This document shows positions 25,815 to 35,909 of a DNA stretch of 64,000 bases, piece after piece. Numbering within the stretch: position 1 is the stretch's first letter; every line of letters starts with the position of its first letter. The DNA is from Lysinibacillus irui. GTDB taxonomy: Bacteria > Bacillota > Bacilli > Bacillales_A > Planococcaceae. The notes below the pieces were generated by a model. It saw only the letters and a list, made by a program, of their open reading frames with translations. It was not told the DNA's origin and did no database searches. The stretch is taken from the NCBI RefSeq assembly GCF_028877475.1, contig NZ_CP113527.1, positions 3,155,501-3,219,500 of the forward strand. The letters are read 5' to 3'. A program made the translations under genes and the position numbers.

Positions 25815-26612
25815 TTATTTTAATGTCATACGTTTTATGTCAAGAGTACCTTGCCCTAGCCAATTCTCAGCAATCGAACGGAAAATTGGAACAGAACCGG
25901 TTGCAAAAAATTTATGAGCAGGCACCGTATTTGCGTTTGCTAAAGTGCCGTTATACGCTAACATTTCTTGAACATCCTTTGCTGTTTCTTCCGCAGAAGA
26001 GAGTACATTAACATCTTCTCCGACAACAGCTTCAATTTGTTTTTGTAGGATAGGATAATGTGTACATCCTAAAATAACCGTATCGAATTGTTGATTTTTC
26101 AACGGCTTTAAGCCTTCCGCTATCAGTTGATTAGCAAAGTCACCTTTGTATTCGCCACTTTCTACAAGTGGTACGAATGTTGGACAAGCTAGTGGAATAA
26201 TATGAGTTGACGTATTAAGTGACAATAAGGCTTCTTCATACGCCCCACTTTTTATTGTTCCTTCTGTTGCAAGCACAACGACTTCATGTCGCTTCGTTTT
26301 CTTTACAGCTGCACGTGCGCCAGCATTTATAACACCTAGTACCGGAAAAGGCATATTTCTTTGTAAACTTTCGAGTGCTACTGCAGTCGCTGTATTACAA
26401 GCAATAACAAGCATCTTAATATTCATTTTTTCAAGTGCTTTTGCCATTTGCCATGTAAAATTCCGTACTTCCTGACGACTTCTTGGACCATACGGACATC
26501 TTGCTGTATCGCCAATATAATAGATCGTTTCATTTGGCAATCGCTTCATAATTTCTTTTGCTACGGTTAAACCGCCTACTCCTGAGTCAATAACGCCTAT
26601 CGGGGCATTCAT
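25815..26612 (-). CDS. racE: Glutamate racemase
   Basis: The 265-residue racemase makes D-glutamate for peptidoglycan. It has IDSGVGGLTV, the first catalytic Cys in VIACNTATAVAL and the second in ILGCTHYPIL, plus the YIGDTARCPYG loop. It is 10 bases downstream of the MarR-family gene, as in B. subtilis. Confidence 0.96.
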   Translation of the reverse strand: MNAPIGVIDSGVGGLTVAKEIMKRLPNETIYYIGDTARCPYGPRSRQEVRNFTWQMAKALEKMNIKMLVIACNTATAVALESLQRNMPFPVLGVINAGARAAVKKTKRHEVVVLATEGTIKSGAYEEALLSLNTSTHIIPLACPTFVPLVESGEYKGDFANQLIAEGLKPLKNQQFDTVILGCTHYPILQKQIEAVVGEDVNVLSSAEETAKDVQEMLAYNGTLANANTVPAHKFFATGSVPIFRSIAENWLGQGTLDIKRMTLK

Positions 26613-26622
26613 ACTTTCCGCC

Positions 26623-27075
26623 TCAATCCTGTTTCATGTGTACATGTAGTTTTTCTAAATAGCTTGATAATTGCGCGACTTCTTGTTCATTAAAACCAAC
26701 AAGCATCTCTTGCAAATATTGCTGTCTTTTTTCAATAACTTCTTGAATAATACGTTCGCCTTTTTCGAGAAGATGAACGACAACGACACGGCGATCATTT
26801 TCATCACGCACACGCTTGACTAATTCATTTTTCTCCATACGGTCCACTAAATCGGTTGTCGTACTAAAAGCTAAATATAAACGGTTTGATAATTCGCCAA
26901 TTGTAATATCACCAAGCTCTTCTAACCACTGTAATGCAACAAATTGTGGCGGCGTGATCGCATAATCGGAAACAATCTCTCTTCCCTTTTGCTTCACGAT
27001 GGCCGCTATATAGCGTAATTCCTTTTCAACCGTTGCAACGGTTTCAGGTGAGTGCTTTGTTACTTCATCCGACAT
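26623..27075 (-). CDS. ysmB: MarR-family transcriptional regulator (YsmB)
   Basis: The 150-residue winged-helix regulator shows LEELGDITIGELSNRLYLAF, then the recognition helix and the DENDRRVVVVHL wing. It sits between gerE and racE, the position of ysmB in B. subtilis. Its ligand and targets are unknown. Confidence 0.9.
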   Translation of the reverse strand: MSDEVTKHSPETVATVEKELRYIAAIVKQKGREIVSDYAITPPQFVALQWLEELGDITIGELSNRLYLAFSTTTDLVDRMEKNELVKRVRDENDRRVVVVHLLEKGERIIQEVIEKRQQYLQEMLVGFNEQEVAQLSSYLEKLHVHMKQD

Positions 27076-27149
27076 ATAACTATTTCACTCCTAAAAATAC
27101 GTTGAATAGTTCTATTTTGTCGTTTTTTTCACGAAATAGCAAGTGTCCA

Positions 27150-27371
27150 TTAGTCTAATTTAAATTCTTCCAAGCGTAACAGCTCAATTAACGCCTGAGA
27201 TCGATTCGTTACACCTAGCTTTTGAATTGTATTGGAAATGTGATTCCGCACTGTTTTTTCACTAATACCAAGCTGCTCTGCAATATCTCTCGTTGTTTTT
27301 TCAGCTAATAAAAGCGCAAATATTTCACGTTCTCGGTTTGTTAAAAGAGAACGATGATGAGAGCCATTCAT
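27150..27371 (-). CDS. gerE: GerE, LuxR-type regulator of late spore coat genes
   Basis: The 73-residue protein is a stand-alone LuxR helix-turn-helix domain: LTNREREIFALLLAEKTTRD, IAEQLGISEKTVRNH, then ISNTIQKLGVTNRSQALIEL. This is the size and sequence of GerE, which acts with sigma-K in the mother cell. It marks the organism as a spore former. Confidence 0.95.
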   Translation of the reverse strand: MNGSHHRSLLTNREREIFALLLAEKTTRDIAEQLGISEKTVRNHISNTIQKLGVTNRSQALIELLRLEEFKLD

Positions 27372-27637
27372 TCAGTTACACCCTCCTCCCCCGCACGTAT
27401 TGTAACTTATGTTAAGGGGCTTGAAGCGGTGACGGCTATTTGCATGATTATTACATGTTTTCTTTAAAAATTTCGGAAATTGCTTCGACACATACGTTCG
27501 TTTTCTGTTTATTGGGTCCATATCTCACCACAATTAAGCGTCGAGATGATTGCCAATGTAGTTTGGTTAGCGGTTTACTCGCAAACAGCTATCACGAAAT
27601 TGAACAAGATGACTACACTCCTCACTATTTACACTTT

Positions 27638-28102
27638 TTACTGAGAAATAATTGCTAGACTAATTAAATGAGCTCTCTCCTCCTCTGAAATCGGCACACT
27701 CTTGCCTGTTCGAGGATCCATTTGCACAATTGTTCCGCGACCTGTAAAGCATATTTCATTCTTCTGATTTTTTGCTAGATAATGAATGTCCATTGAAGAA
27801 TTCCCGACATTCGCTATCTTTGTGTAAATTCGTAGAACATCATCAAAGAAAACTTGTTTTACATAATCACATTGTAAATCAGCTACTATCGGTATAGCTT
27901 TTACACCTTCATCCACTGCTGAAGGCATTAAAATACCTAAATGACGAAAATAATCAATTCTTGCTTGCTCAAAATATGTAAAGCTAACGGTATTGTTCAT
28001 ATGCCCGTACATATCCGTTTCCGAAAAACGTACATGTACCTCACTATAAAAGGAAAAATCCTTTTGCCACTCTTGTAAATTTTCAATATATTTTGCCTTC
28101 AT
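27638..28102 (-). CDS. ysmA: Acyl-CoA thioesterase, hotdog fold (YsmA)
   Basis: The 154-residue 4HBT-family protein has VRFSETDMYGHMNNTVSFTY, with the catalytic Asp in the ETDMYGHMNN motif. The start at ATG 28102 follows GGGG at nine bases. It lies between sdhB and gerE as in B. subtilis. The acyl substrate is unknown. Confidence 0.9.
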   Translation of the reverse strand: MKAKYIENLQEWQKDFSFYSEVHVRFSETDMYGHMNNTVSFTYFEQARIDYFRHLGILMPSAVDEGVKAIPIVADLQCDYVKQVFFDDVLRIYTKIANVGNSSMDIHYLAKNQKNEICFTGRGTIVQMDPRTGKSVPISEEERAHLISLAIISQ

Positions 28103-28310
28103 GTTACACATCCCCTTTTCATTGTTTGCCACTCCTATTTTAAGTCGAGTAATGCATTTGCACTTTTATTAATCATGGCAAATAGTAAATGAATCAATAT
28201 TCATTATAAAAGAAATTGCTTTATTAGCATAGAAAAATTCACTATTTACCTATTTTTATTGCAAATATTGCTACCCATTACTTCATTAGATTGGTTTCTA
28301 TAAATATAAA

Positions 28311-28342
28311 AAACTCCCTCACACAAAAGTGTAAGGGAGTTT
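28311..28342 (-). terminator. Terminator of sdhCAB
   Basis: AAACTCCCTCACAC pairs with GTGTAAGGGAGTTT (one C/A mismatch) around AAAA, followed by a minus-strand T run. Confidence 0.88.
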
Positions 28343-28362
28343 GAAAGCCCGCTTATCCGATA

Positions 28363-29142
28363 TTAGTCTACGTAGTGATCAGAACCGAAGAAGTTACGGA
28401 ACATTTGCACTGTAGTTGCACGGTTAAGTGAAGCGATAGATGTTGTTAAAGGAATACCTTTTGGACATGCAGCAACACAGTTTTGAGAGTTACCACAGTT
28501 TGCAAGGCCGCCATCACCCATAATAGCATTTAAACGTTCATCTTTAATCATTGCACCTGTTGGGTGAGTATTGAAAAGACGTACTTGTGATAATGGAGCT
28601 GGTCCGATGAATGAAGCTTTTTCAGACACGTTTGGACATGCTTCCATACATACACCACAAGTCATACATTTAGATAATTCATAAGCCCATTGACGTTTAC
28701 CTTCTGGCATACGTGGACCTTCACCTAAATCATAAGTACCATCGATTGGTACCCATGCTTTAACTTTTTTAAGTGCATTGAACATACGTTCACGGTCAAC
28801 TTGTAAGTCACGAATAACAGGGAATGTTTTCATTGGCTCAAGTTTAATTGGCTCTGTCAATTGGTCAACAAGCGTTGAACATGATTGACGTGGACGTCCA
28901 TTAATTACCATTGAACATGCACCACAAACTTCTTCTAAACAGTTCATATCCCAAGTTACTGGCGTTGTGCTTTCACCATTTTCAGTAACAGGGTTTTTTT
29001 GAATTTCCATTAAAATTGAAATTACGTTCATACCATGACGGTAAGGTACTTGGAATTTTTGCCAGTAGCTATTGCCGCCTTGTGTATCTTGACGTAAGAT
29101 TTCCACTTTAACCATTCTTCCAGTATTAGCTGCGATTTGCAT
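28363..29142 (-). CDS. sdhB: Succinate dehydrogenase iron-sulfur subunit
   Basis: The 259-residue SdhB carries the [2Fe-2S] cysteines in CLEEVCGACSMVINGRPRQSC and the [4Fe-4S]/[3Fe-4S] sites in CMTCGVCMEACPN and CGNSQNCVAACPKG. It passes electrons from the flavoprotein to menaquinone. The ATG at 29142 follows GGAG and lies five bases after sdhA; a second Met at residue 10 has a weaker site. Confidence 0.97.
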   Translation of the reverse strand: MQIAANTGRMVKVEILRQDTQGGNSYWQKFQVPYRHGMNVISILMEIQKNPVTENGESTTPVTWDMNCLEEVCGACSMVINGRPRQSCSTLVDQLTEPIKLEPMKTFPVIRDLQVDRERMFNALKKVKAWVPIDGTYDLGEGPRMPEGKRQWAYELSKCMTCGVCMEACPNVSEKASFIGPAPLSQVRLFNTHPTGAMIKDERLNAIMGDGGLANCGNSQNCVAACPKGIPLTTSIASLNRATTVQMFRNFFGSDHYVD

Positions 29143-29147
29143 AACTT

Positions 29148-30902
29148 TTAGTCTCCTTTCGCAGAGTAGTCACGTTTACGTGGTGGGATTAAAGAAACGT
29201 CGACTTCTTGGTACGTGATAATTGGGTTACCAGTAGTTGGGTCAAACTTCGCCATTGTTGTCTTTAAGAAGTTCTCATCATCACGGTTAGGGAAATCAGG
29301 TTTATAGTGTGCTCCACGTGATTCATTACGTAATAATGCACCTTTTGTCATTACTTTCGCAAGAACTATCATATTCTTAAGTTGACGTGTGAAGTGTGCA
29401 CCTTGGTTACTCCATTTTTGCGTATCGTTAATGTTGATATTATTCCAACGCTCAGTTAGCTCATCAAGTTTTTTCAGTGTTTCTTCAAGCTGATCATTGT
29501 AACGTACTACAGTCATTGTAGCAGTCATCATTTCACCAAGCTCTTTGTGAAGTAAGTAAGCGTTTTCTGTGCCATCCATTTTCATGATAGCTTCCCATTT
29601 AGCTTGTTCTTCTTTTACGCGAGCATCATAAAGGTCTTGTGGAAGATCTTCAGCATGCTTTTTAAGATGTTTTACATAATCTACTGCGTTTGGTCCTGCA
29701 ACCATACCACCGTAGATAGCAGATAGTAATGAGTTTGCGCCAAGACGGTTTGCACCGTGTTGTGAGTAATCACATTCACCTGCTGCAAATAGACCAGGAA
29801 TTTCAGTCATTTGGTTATAGTCAACCCATAATCCACCCATTGAATAGTGAACAGCTGGGAAGATTTTCATTGGTAATTTACGTGGGTCATCCCCTACGAA
29901 TTTTTCGTAGATTTCGATGATACCACCAAGTTTAACGTCCAATTCATGTGGATCTTTATGAGAAAGATCTAGATATACCATGTTTTCGCCGTTGATACCA
30001 AGTTTTTGGTTTACACAAACGTCGAAAATTTCACGTGTTGCAATATCACGTGGTACTAAGTTACCATAAGCTGGGTATTTTTCTTCTAAGAAGTACCAAG
30101 GTTTACCGTCTTTATAAGTCCAAATACGACCACCTTCACCACGAGCAGATTCTGACATTAGACGGTTTTTGTCATCTCCAGGAATCGCTGTTGGGTGAAT
30201 TTGAATGAACTCACCATTCGCATAAGAAGCACCTTGTTGGTATACGATAGAAGCAGCAGAACCTGTATTAATAACAGAGTTTGTTGTTTTACCGAAGATA
30301 ATACCAGGGCCACCAGTCGCCATAATAACAGCGTCTGCACGGAATGATTTAATTTCTTCTGTGCGCATATCTTGCGCTACGATACCACGGCAAACGCCGT
30401 CTTCGTCGATAATAACACCAAGGAATTCCCAGTGCTCATATTTATTTACTAAACCAGCTACTTCGTGTGAACGAACTTGCTCGTCAAGTGCGTATAGTAA
30501 TTGTTGTCCAGTTGTAGCACCAGAGAAAGCTGTACGGTGGTGTAGTGTACCACCAAAACGACGGAAGTCTAAAAGTCCTTCTGGTGTACGGTTGAACATA
30601 ACACCCATACGGTCCATTAAGTGAATAATGCCAGGTGCTGCATCACACATACCTTTAACTGGTGGTTGGTTCGCTAAGAAGTCCCCACCATATACTGTAT
30701 CATCAAAGTGGATCCATGGAGAATCCCCTTCACCTTTTGTATTTACCGCACCATTAATTCCGCCTTGCGCACAAACAGAGTGTGAGCGTTTTACAGGAAC
30801 TAATGAGAATAAATCAACTTCAGTACCAACTTCAGCTGCTTTAATCGTTGCCATCAGACCGGCAAGACCACCGCCGACAACAATTATTTTGCTTTTCGCC
30901 AT
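29148..30902 (-). CDS. sdhA: Succinate dehydrogenase flavoprotein subunit
   Basis: The 584-residue SdhA has the FAD-binding VVGGGLAGLMA at the start, the His for covalent FAD in KRSHSVCAQGGING, and the catalytic HPTAIPG and RGEGGRIW segments, and ends with RKRDYSAKGD. It is the TCA-cycle/complex II catalytic subunit of the Gram-positive SdhCAB type. Confidence 0.97.
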   Translation of the reverse strand: MAKSKIIVVGGGLAGLMATIKAAEVGTEVDLFSLVPVKRSHSVCAQGGINGAVNTKGEGDSPWIHFDDTVYGGDFLANQPPVKGMCDAAPGIIHLMDRMGVMFNRTPEGLLDFRRFGGTLHHRTAFSGATTGQQLLYALDEQVRSHEVAGLVNKYEHWEFLGVIIDEDGVCRGIVAQDMRTEEIKSFRADAVIMATGGPGIIFGKTTNSVINTGSAASIVYQQGASYANGEFIQIHPTAIPGDDKNRLMSESARGEGGRIWTYKDGKPWYFLEEKYPAYGNLVPRDIATREIFDVCVNQKLGINGENMVYLDLSHKDPHELDVKLGGIIEIYEKFVGDDPRKLPMKIFPAVHYSMGGLWVDYNQMTEIPGLFAAGECDYSQHGANRLGANSLLSAIYGGMVAGPNAVDYVKHLKKHAEDLPQDLYDARVKEEQAKWEAIMKMDGTENAYLLHKELGEMMTATMTVVRYNDQLEETLKKLDELTERWNNININDTQKWSNQGAHFTRQLKNMIVLAKVMTKGALLRNESRGAHYKPDFPNRDDENFLKTTMAKFDPTTGNPIITYQEVDVSLIPPRKRDYSAKGD

Positions 30903-30967
30903 GATTATTTCTCACTCCTCTTAAAAAATTGCAATGATTGCATGTGTCTATCCTAGCTTCTATGGAA

Positions 30968-31576
30968 TTAAACGAAAGCTAAAATAGCAGCCACACCAAC
31001 TACACTTAGAATTACGAAAATAATGTTTGTTACGTAAGTAGCAATCTTTTGAGACTGAGGAGATTGTGTAATACCCCAGCTTACTAGGAATGCCCATAAA
31101 CCGTTAGATAAGTGGAAAGTTGCTGATAAAATACCAACAATGTAGAATCCAAGCATGAATGGATTATTCACGATATTTGCCATCATGTCGTAATCAACGT
31201 GTGTGCCAAGTGCTTTTTGAATACGAGTTTGGAAAATATGCCATGCAATGAAAATCACTAGGAATACACCAGTGAAACGTTGTAAAGAGAACATCCAGTT
31301 ACGGTACGTGCTGAAACGTCCTGTGTTTGGTGTAGCAGTGAATGCAATGTAAACACCATAGAATGCGTGGAACATTAATGGAATATAGATGACAATCCAT
31401 TCAACTAGGATAAGGAATGGAATCTTTTCCATTACTGCGGTAGCATCGTTGTAACTTTCTGCCCCGCCTGTTGCTGTAAAGTTAATGAACAGGTGCATCG
31501 TTAAAAACAGACCTACTGGAATGATCCCAAGTAGAGAATGTAAGCGACGCCATAAAAACTCTCGATCTTTCGACAA
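30968..31576 (-). CDS. sdhC: Succinate dehydrogenase cytochrome b558 subunit
   Basis: The 202-residue membrane anchor has five hydrophobic segments and well-spaced haem-ligand histidines (LTMHLFIN, MFHAFYG, AWHIF, TFHLSNG), as in the dihaem B. subtilis SdhC. It is the first gene of sdhCAB. The 272-base space up to the divergent yslB gene must hold both promoters; I could not pick them with confidence. Confidence 0.95.
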   Translation of the reverse strand: MSKDREFLWRRLHSLLGIIPVGLFLTMHLFINFTATGGAESYNDATAVMEKIPFLILVEWIVIYIPLMFHAFYGVYIAFTATPNTGRFSTYRNWMFSLQRFTGVFLVIFIAWHIFQTRIQKALGTHVDYDMMANIVNNPFMLGFYIVGILSATFHLSNGLWAFLVSWGITQSPQSQKIATYVTNIIFVILSVVGVAAILAFV

Positions 31577-31848
31577 GACTGTTACCCCCCTTAGTACTTA
31601 AAATAGCACAACAAAAGAAGTCATCATTTTGTAAATGATACTTCATTGACTGTGTATTTCATCATGGTACAATATTATGACATGTTTATTGTACTCTCAA
31701 GAGCTACGAGCGTCAAGGCAACTCGGAGTTTTTCATAGAGCTTATTAAAGAACTAATATAGTACATGATGCGTCGTTTTTTCTCGAAAAATCTATCATTA
31801 CTTTATTACCGCCAAATTTTAAGAATATTCTAAGAAAGAAGGATAACA

Positions 31849-32283
31849 ATGTTAAACACTCCATCTCCTACAATCTCATCATTTGGTTATGAGATCATTC
31901 GCGATCATATTCTATCTTCTATACTTGGTAAACATGAAGATGATGTCCTTTATTGGGCAGGTAAAGAGCTTGCACGTAAGTTTCCATGTAAAAGTCAAGA
32001 CGAACTTATCGCATTTTTCGCAGATGCCTGTTGGGGTACATTAGCGTTATTAAAAGAATCAAAGGATGGTCGCATTTTCGAATTGACTAATGACCCAGAA
32101 ATATTACAAATCAAACAACGTAGCTTTAGACTTGAGGCGGGATTTATAGCTGAACAAATTCAATTAGCTAAAGGCTATCTTACAGAATGCTATGAAGAAA
32201 AACGAGAAAAGCAACACCATGTCATGTTTACAGTCAAATGGGATGTTAAGGAACGTATTATGAATACCATCCCTACAGAGTAA
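31849..32283 (+). CDS. yslB: YslB, DUF2507 protein
   Basis: The 144-residue protein matches the DUF2507 family (FGYEIIRDHILSSILGKHED, YWAGKELARKFP, then GFIAEQIQLAKGYLTECYEE). It stands between lysC and sdhC as in B. subtilis but is transcribed divergently from sdhC. The function is unknown; V4R-like small-molecule folds have been proposed for similar proteins. Confidence 0.9.
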   Translation: MLNTPSPTISSFGYEIIRDHILSSILGKHEDDVLYWAGKELARKFPCKSQDELIAFFADACWGTLALLKESKDGRIFELTNDPEILQIKQRSFRLEAGFIAEQIQLAKGYLTECYEEKREKQHHVMFTVKWDVKERIMNTIPTE

Positions 32284-32285
32284 TG

Positions 32286-32324
32286 AAAAGGATTGCCTCC
32301 CTTATATGGGATGACAATCCTTTT
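32286..32324 (+). terminator. Terminator between yslB and lysC
   Basis: AAAAGGATTG (32286-32295) pairs with CAATCCTTTT (32315-32324), with an inner CCC/GGG pairing and flanking T runs. It may serve both convergent genes. Confidence 0.88.
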
Positions 32325-32373
32325 TTCTTCCTATCATTTCGAACAATTACATAAAATGCTGTTTCTTCTATTA

Positions 32374-33600
32374 TTATATATAAAGTGCTTGCTCTAAATT
32401 AAATTCATCATGTAATGCATTTGCTGCACGGATCATATCATCCTGTGGTACGACAACTGATACTTTTATTTCAGATGTGCTAACCATTTTTACGGGAATG
32501 TTTTCATGGCGTAATCGATCAAACATACGGGCAGCAACACCAGGATTAGACGCCATACCTGAACCAATAATGGAAACTTTCGCTAACCCTATTTCGAAGT
32601 CAGCAAAGCTAAAGCCAAGTGATACTTTGCTATCTTCTAGAACCCGCAATGCTTCCGCAAATTCCTCTTTTAAAATGGAAAAAGATACAGTCGGCTTTAA
32701 TCCATCAATAATCGCTTGAACAATAATATCTACATTGATCCGATTTTCTGCTAGGGTGGTAAACATATCGGCTAATGAACCTTCGCTATAGGCATCATAC
32801 CCAACTGTTAACCGAATAATATCTGCTTCAAAAGCTACACCGCGAACTACTAAATTTTTCTCCATTTCCACTTCCTCCTTCAATAAAGTACCTACCGACT
32901 CTACTGAACTAGAGCGGATGATAACTGGTAATTGAAACTTCTTCGCTAACTCTACTGCCCGTGGATGTATAACATGTGAACCTAAATTGGATAGTTCCAA
33001 CATTTCATCGTAAGAAATTTCCTGTAGCTTTTGGGCATTTGTAACATAGCGTGGATCGGCTGTATAAACACCATCCACATTGCTATATATATCAACTCTC
33101 TCTGCCTCTAAACCTATGGCAAGAGCTACAGCTGTTGTTTCCGCTCCACCCTTTCCAAGAGTTGTTATATTATAATCGTCGTCAACACCCTGTTCTCCAG
33201 CAATGACTACAATTTGGCCTTGTTCAAAATGTTCTTCAATACGATGGACATCTAAATTGTCTATACGTGCATGTCGATACATACGATCCGTATGAATACC
33301 TGCCTGCCATCCAGTTAATGACACTGCCTTATAGCCTGCTTCTTGTAATGCAATAGCAAATAAAGAGCTAGATAATTGAGTACATGTGGACATCACTGCA
33401 GCTAATTCTCGCTTTGACACATCGTCAGTGAAACGCTTCACCATCATCTTTACGTCTTTTGCAGTTTGTCCCATTGCCGCTACTACCACTACTACATCAA
33501 ACCCTTTATCCTTCTCAGCAATAGCTTTTCGAGCCATTTCTTGGATGTGGCCCGTTGATGCTAATGTAGCTCCTCCAAACTTCATCACAATTCTAGCCAT
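32374..33600 (-). CDS. lysC: Aspartokinase (LysC-like) with altered catalytic motifs
   Basis: The 408-residue protein aligns along its length with B. subtilis-type lysine-sensitive aspartokinase, including two C-terminal ACT domains, and is preceded by a lysine riboswitch. Several normally invariant residues differ: KFGGTS is KFGGAT (7-12), the STGEQ loop is STCTQ (71-75, losing the Gly-Glu), TGWQAGIRT has His103 for Arg, AGFQG is AGEQG, and GRGGSDTT is GKGGAETT (149-156). In family structures the Glu and the Arg/Ser/Asp of these motifs bind aspartate and help phosphoryl transfer. It may be a weak, repurposed or regulatory kinase. Synteny (next to yslB and uvrC) is that of lysC. Confidence 0.9.
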   Translation of the reverse strand: MARIVMKFGGATLASTGHIQEMARKAIAEKDKGFDVVVVVAAMGQTAKDVKMMVKRFTDDVSKRELAAVMSTCTQLSSSLFAIALQEAGYKAVSLTGWQAGIHTDRMYRHARIDNLDVHRIEEHFEQGQIVVIAGEQGVDDDYNITTLGKGGAETTAVALAIGLEAERVDIYSNVDGVYTADPRYVTNAQKLQEISYDEMLELSNLGSHVIHPRAVELAKKFQLPVIIRSSSVESVGTLLKEEVEMEKNLVVRGVAFEADIIRLTVGYDAYSEGSLADMFTTLAENRINVDIIVQAIIDGLKPTVSFSILKEEFAEALRVLEDSKVSLGFSFADFEIGLAKVSIIGSGMASNPGVAARMFDRLRHENIPVKMVSTSEIKVSVVVPQDDMIRAANALHDEFNLEQALYI

Positions 33601-33671
33601 TTTTTTGTTCCCCTTTCCAGTCTGCGTATTTCACTTAACTTCGAAGTGTAAAAACAGTCTCTAGAAAACTA

Positions 33672-33908
33672 AAAAAGCAACTTCCACATAACGTGAAAGC
33701 TGCTTATAACATGTACAATAATCGTAACTTGCGCATGTGTGATAGCTCTCCGAAACGTTTAGAATCGACAGTCTTACATTTCTTAAATGCAAAACCAGTA
33801 CAACAAAGGAAACAACAATGCTGTACTTCGGCAAGCTCCCCTTTCACACAATGTCTCTGGACTTGTTCATCCTCCATTGTGCTATTCTTGAATCTTGCAC
33901 CTCTATCA
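33672..33908 (-). ncRNA. Lysine riboswitch (L box) with terminator
   Basis: On the minus strand the aptamer runs from GATAGAGGTGCAAGA (33908 down) through GGAGGATGAA, AAAGGGGAGCTTGCCGAAG and GGAGAGCTATC (to 33741), with GATAG/CTATC closing P1. These are the conserved lysine-riboswitch blocks. A terminator (GTGAAAGCTGCTT 33693-33705 with AAGCAACTTCCAC 33675-33687, then a T run) follows before lysC, so lysine should switch the gene off. Confidence 0.93.
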
Positions 33909-34018
33909 TCACCTTAAAAGTGAAGTATTAAATTTATTAGCCCTGGCGTCCACTAACTAGCCATCCAAAGGGCTGTTTAACATTGAACAACAATGTTATT
34001 TACAACCTTAGCACATGT

Positions 34019-35809
34019 CTATTCCTTTGACAACGATTCTTGCTGAAAATAGGAGTAAATTTGGCTTGCTAACTTAGCAGGCATACCAGCCTCCTGTAAA
34101 GCTAGTTCGCTCGCCTCTCGAATTTTTTTGACTGACCCAAAATGTTTAAGCAACTGTTGCTTACGTTTAGGTCCTATCCCTTCGATTTGATCAAGGACAG
34201 ATTGAATAGCATGCTTCTCATGCTGTTGACGCAAGAACGTAATAGCAAAGCGATGGACTTCATCTTGAATTCGTTGTAACAAATAAAAACCATCACTTGT
34301 ACGCTTTAAGGCGATCACTTCTGGCGGATCACCAAACAATAGCTGCGATGTATTATGCTTGTCATCCTTTGCTAAACCCGCAATTGGTATAACAAGCCCT
34401 AGTTCATCTTCTAATACTTCACGAGCTACTTCCATTTGCCCTTTTCCTCCATCAATGAGGACTAAATCTGGTAATGGTAAACCCTCTTTTAAAACCCTCG
34501 TATAACGACGACGGATGACCTCCTGCATAGCGCCATAATCATCATGCTTGGCTGCTGAACGCGTTTTGTATTTACGATATTCCTTTCTTGCAGGCTTTCC
34601 ATCAATGAAAACAACCATAGCAGAGACGGCATCCGTGCCATGCATATGACTATTATCAAAAGCTTCGATTCGTAATGGCGTCGTTATACCCATTGCCTCA
34701 CCAAGAGCCTCACAAGCACCAATTGTACGTTCTTCTTGTCGTTCAATCAGCTGGAATTTAGCTGCCACAGCTATTTCAGCATTTTTGGTCGCTAAATCTA
34801 CCAATTCCTTTTTCTGTCCTCGTTTTGGTGTGAGTACTTTGATATCTAATAATTCCGTTAAAATGGCTGCATCAATGGCTTGTGGAATAAAAACTTCTTT
34901 TGGCTTAATATGCTCAGGTTTCTCATAGAAACGCCCAACAAATGTTAAAAATTCTTCTTCAGCATCTTGATAGATCGGGAAAATGGAGACATCACGTTCT
35001 ATTAATTTACCTTGTCGGACAAAAAATACTTGTACACACATCCATCCTTTTTCAACAGCATAGCCAAATACATCGCGGTTTGTTGTATCACTTGATACAA
35101 TTTTTTGTTTTTGCATAACTGTATCAATGTGTGCAATTTGGTCTCGGAACTCCTTCGCACGTTCAAATTCCAAATTTTCAGCAGCTGCAAGCATTTTAGC
35201 TTCCAGCTCCTTTTTAACTGCCTCAACACCACCATTTAAAAACTTTGTCATATCCTCAATCATTTCTTGATAAGTTTGACCATCAATTTCCTTTACACAG
35301 GGAGCCAAGCATTGACCCATATGATAGTACAAACAAACTTTTGAAGGTAATTGTACACATTTGCGTAGCGGATATAATCGATCTAATAGCTTTTTCGTTT
35401 CACTTGCCGCATATGCATTAGGATAGGGACCAAAATATTTAGCCTTATCCTTTTTAACCTTTCGTGTTGTAATAAGACGCGGATGTTTTTCGTTGGTAAT
35501 TTTTAAATATGGATATGTCTTATCATCCGTTAGCATGACATTGTATTTTGGATCATGTAATTTAATGAGATTCAGCTCTAAAATAAGTGCTTCAATATTG
35601 GATGATGTCACGATATACTCAAAATCTTCTATTTCACTTACAAGTCTTTGCGTTTTCCCCTCATGTGTACCTGTAAAGTAAGAACGCACACGATTTTTCA
35701 GTACTTTCGCTTTACCGACATAAATAATTGTCCCCTGTCGATCTTTCATCAAATAGCAGCCAGGCTGATCGGGTAAAATATCCAGTTTACGCTTAATTAA
35801 ATCGTTCAT
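34019..35809 (-). CDS. uvrC: Excinuclease ABC subunit C
   Basis: The 596-residue UvrC has the N-terminal GIY-YIG nuclease ([26 protein letters not shown]), a UVR motif near residue 200-235, the RNase H-like endonuclease half ([31 protein letters not shown]) and C-terminal helix-hairpin-helices ([20 protein letters not shown]). It makes both incisions in nucleotide excision repair. Confidence 0.97.
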   Translation of the reverse strand: MNDLIKRKLDILPDQPGCYLMKDRQGTIIYVGKAKVLKNRVRSYFTGTHEGKTQRLVSEIEDFEYIVTSSNIEALILELNLIKLHDPKYNVMLTDDKTYPYLKITNEKHPRLITTRKVKKDKAKYFGPYPNAYAASETKKLLDRLYPLRKCVQLPSKVCLYYHMGQCLAPCVKEIDGQTYQEMIEDMTKFLNGGVEAVKKELEAKMLAAAENLEFERAKEFRDQIAHIDTVMQKQKIVSSDTTNRDVFGYAVEKGWMCVQVFFVRQGKLIERDVSIFPIYQDAEEEFLTFVGRFYEKPEHIKPKEVFIPQAIDAAILTELLDIKVLTPKRGQKKELVDLATKNAEIAVAAKFQLIERQEERTIGACEALGEAMGITTPLRIEAFDNSHMHGTDAVSAMVVFIDGKPARKEYRKYKTRSAAKHDDYGAMQEVIRRRYTRVLKEGLPLPDLVLIDGGKGQMEVAREVLEDELGLVIPIAGLAKDDKHNTSQLLFGDPPEVIALKRTSDGFYLLQRIQDEVHRFAITFLRQQHEKHAIQSVLDQIEGIGPKRKQQLLKHFGSVKKIREASELALQEAGMPAKLASQIYSYFQQESLSKE

Positions 35810-35860
35810 TACCTACCTGCCCCCCTAAGTAGAATTTCCTCTCCATATTATATAACGAAA

Positions 35861-35895
35861 AAAAGCCGAACACATCAATTGATGGCTCGGCTTTT
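35861..35895 (-). terminator. Terminator of trxA
   Basis: AAAAGCCGA (35861-35869) pairs with TCGGCTTTT (35887-35895); a T run follows on the minus strand. Confidence 0.87.
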
Positions 35896-35909
35896 ATAAA
35901 CTTCATTTA

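Noticed and set aside
27440..27658. 72-residue plus-strand ORF between gerE and ysmA
   Set aside because: No ribosome site, an overlap with the end of ysmA and a sequence without recognisable features; probably chance.
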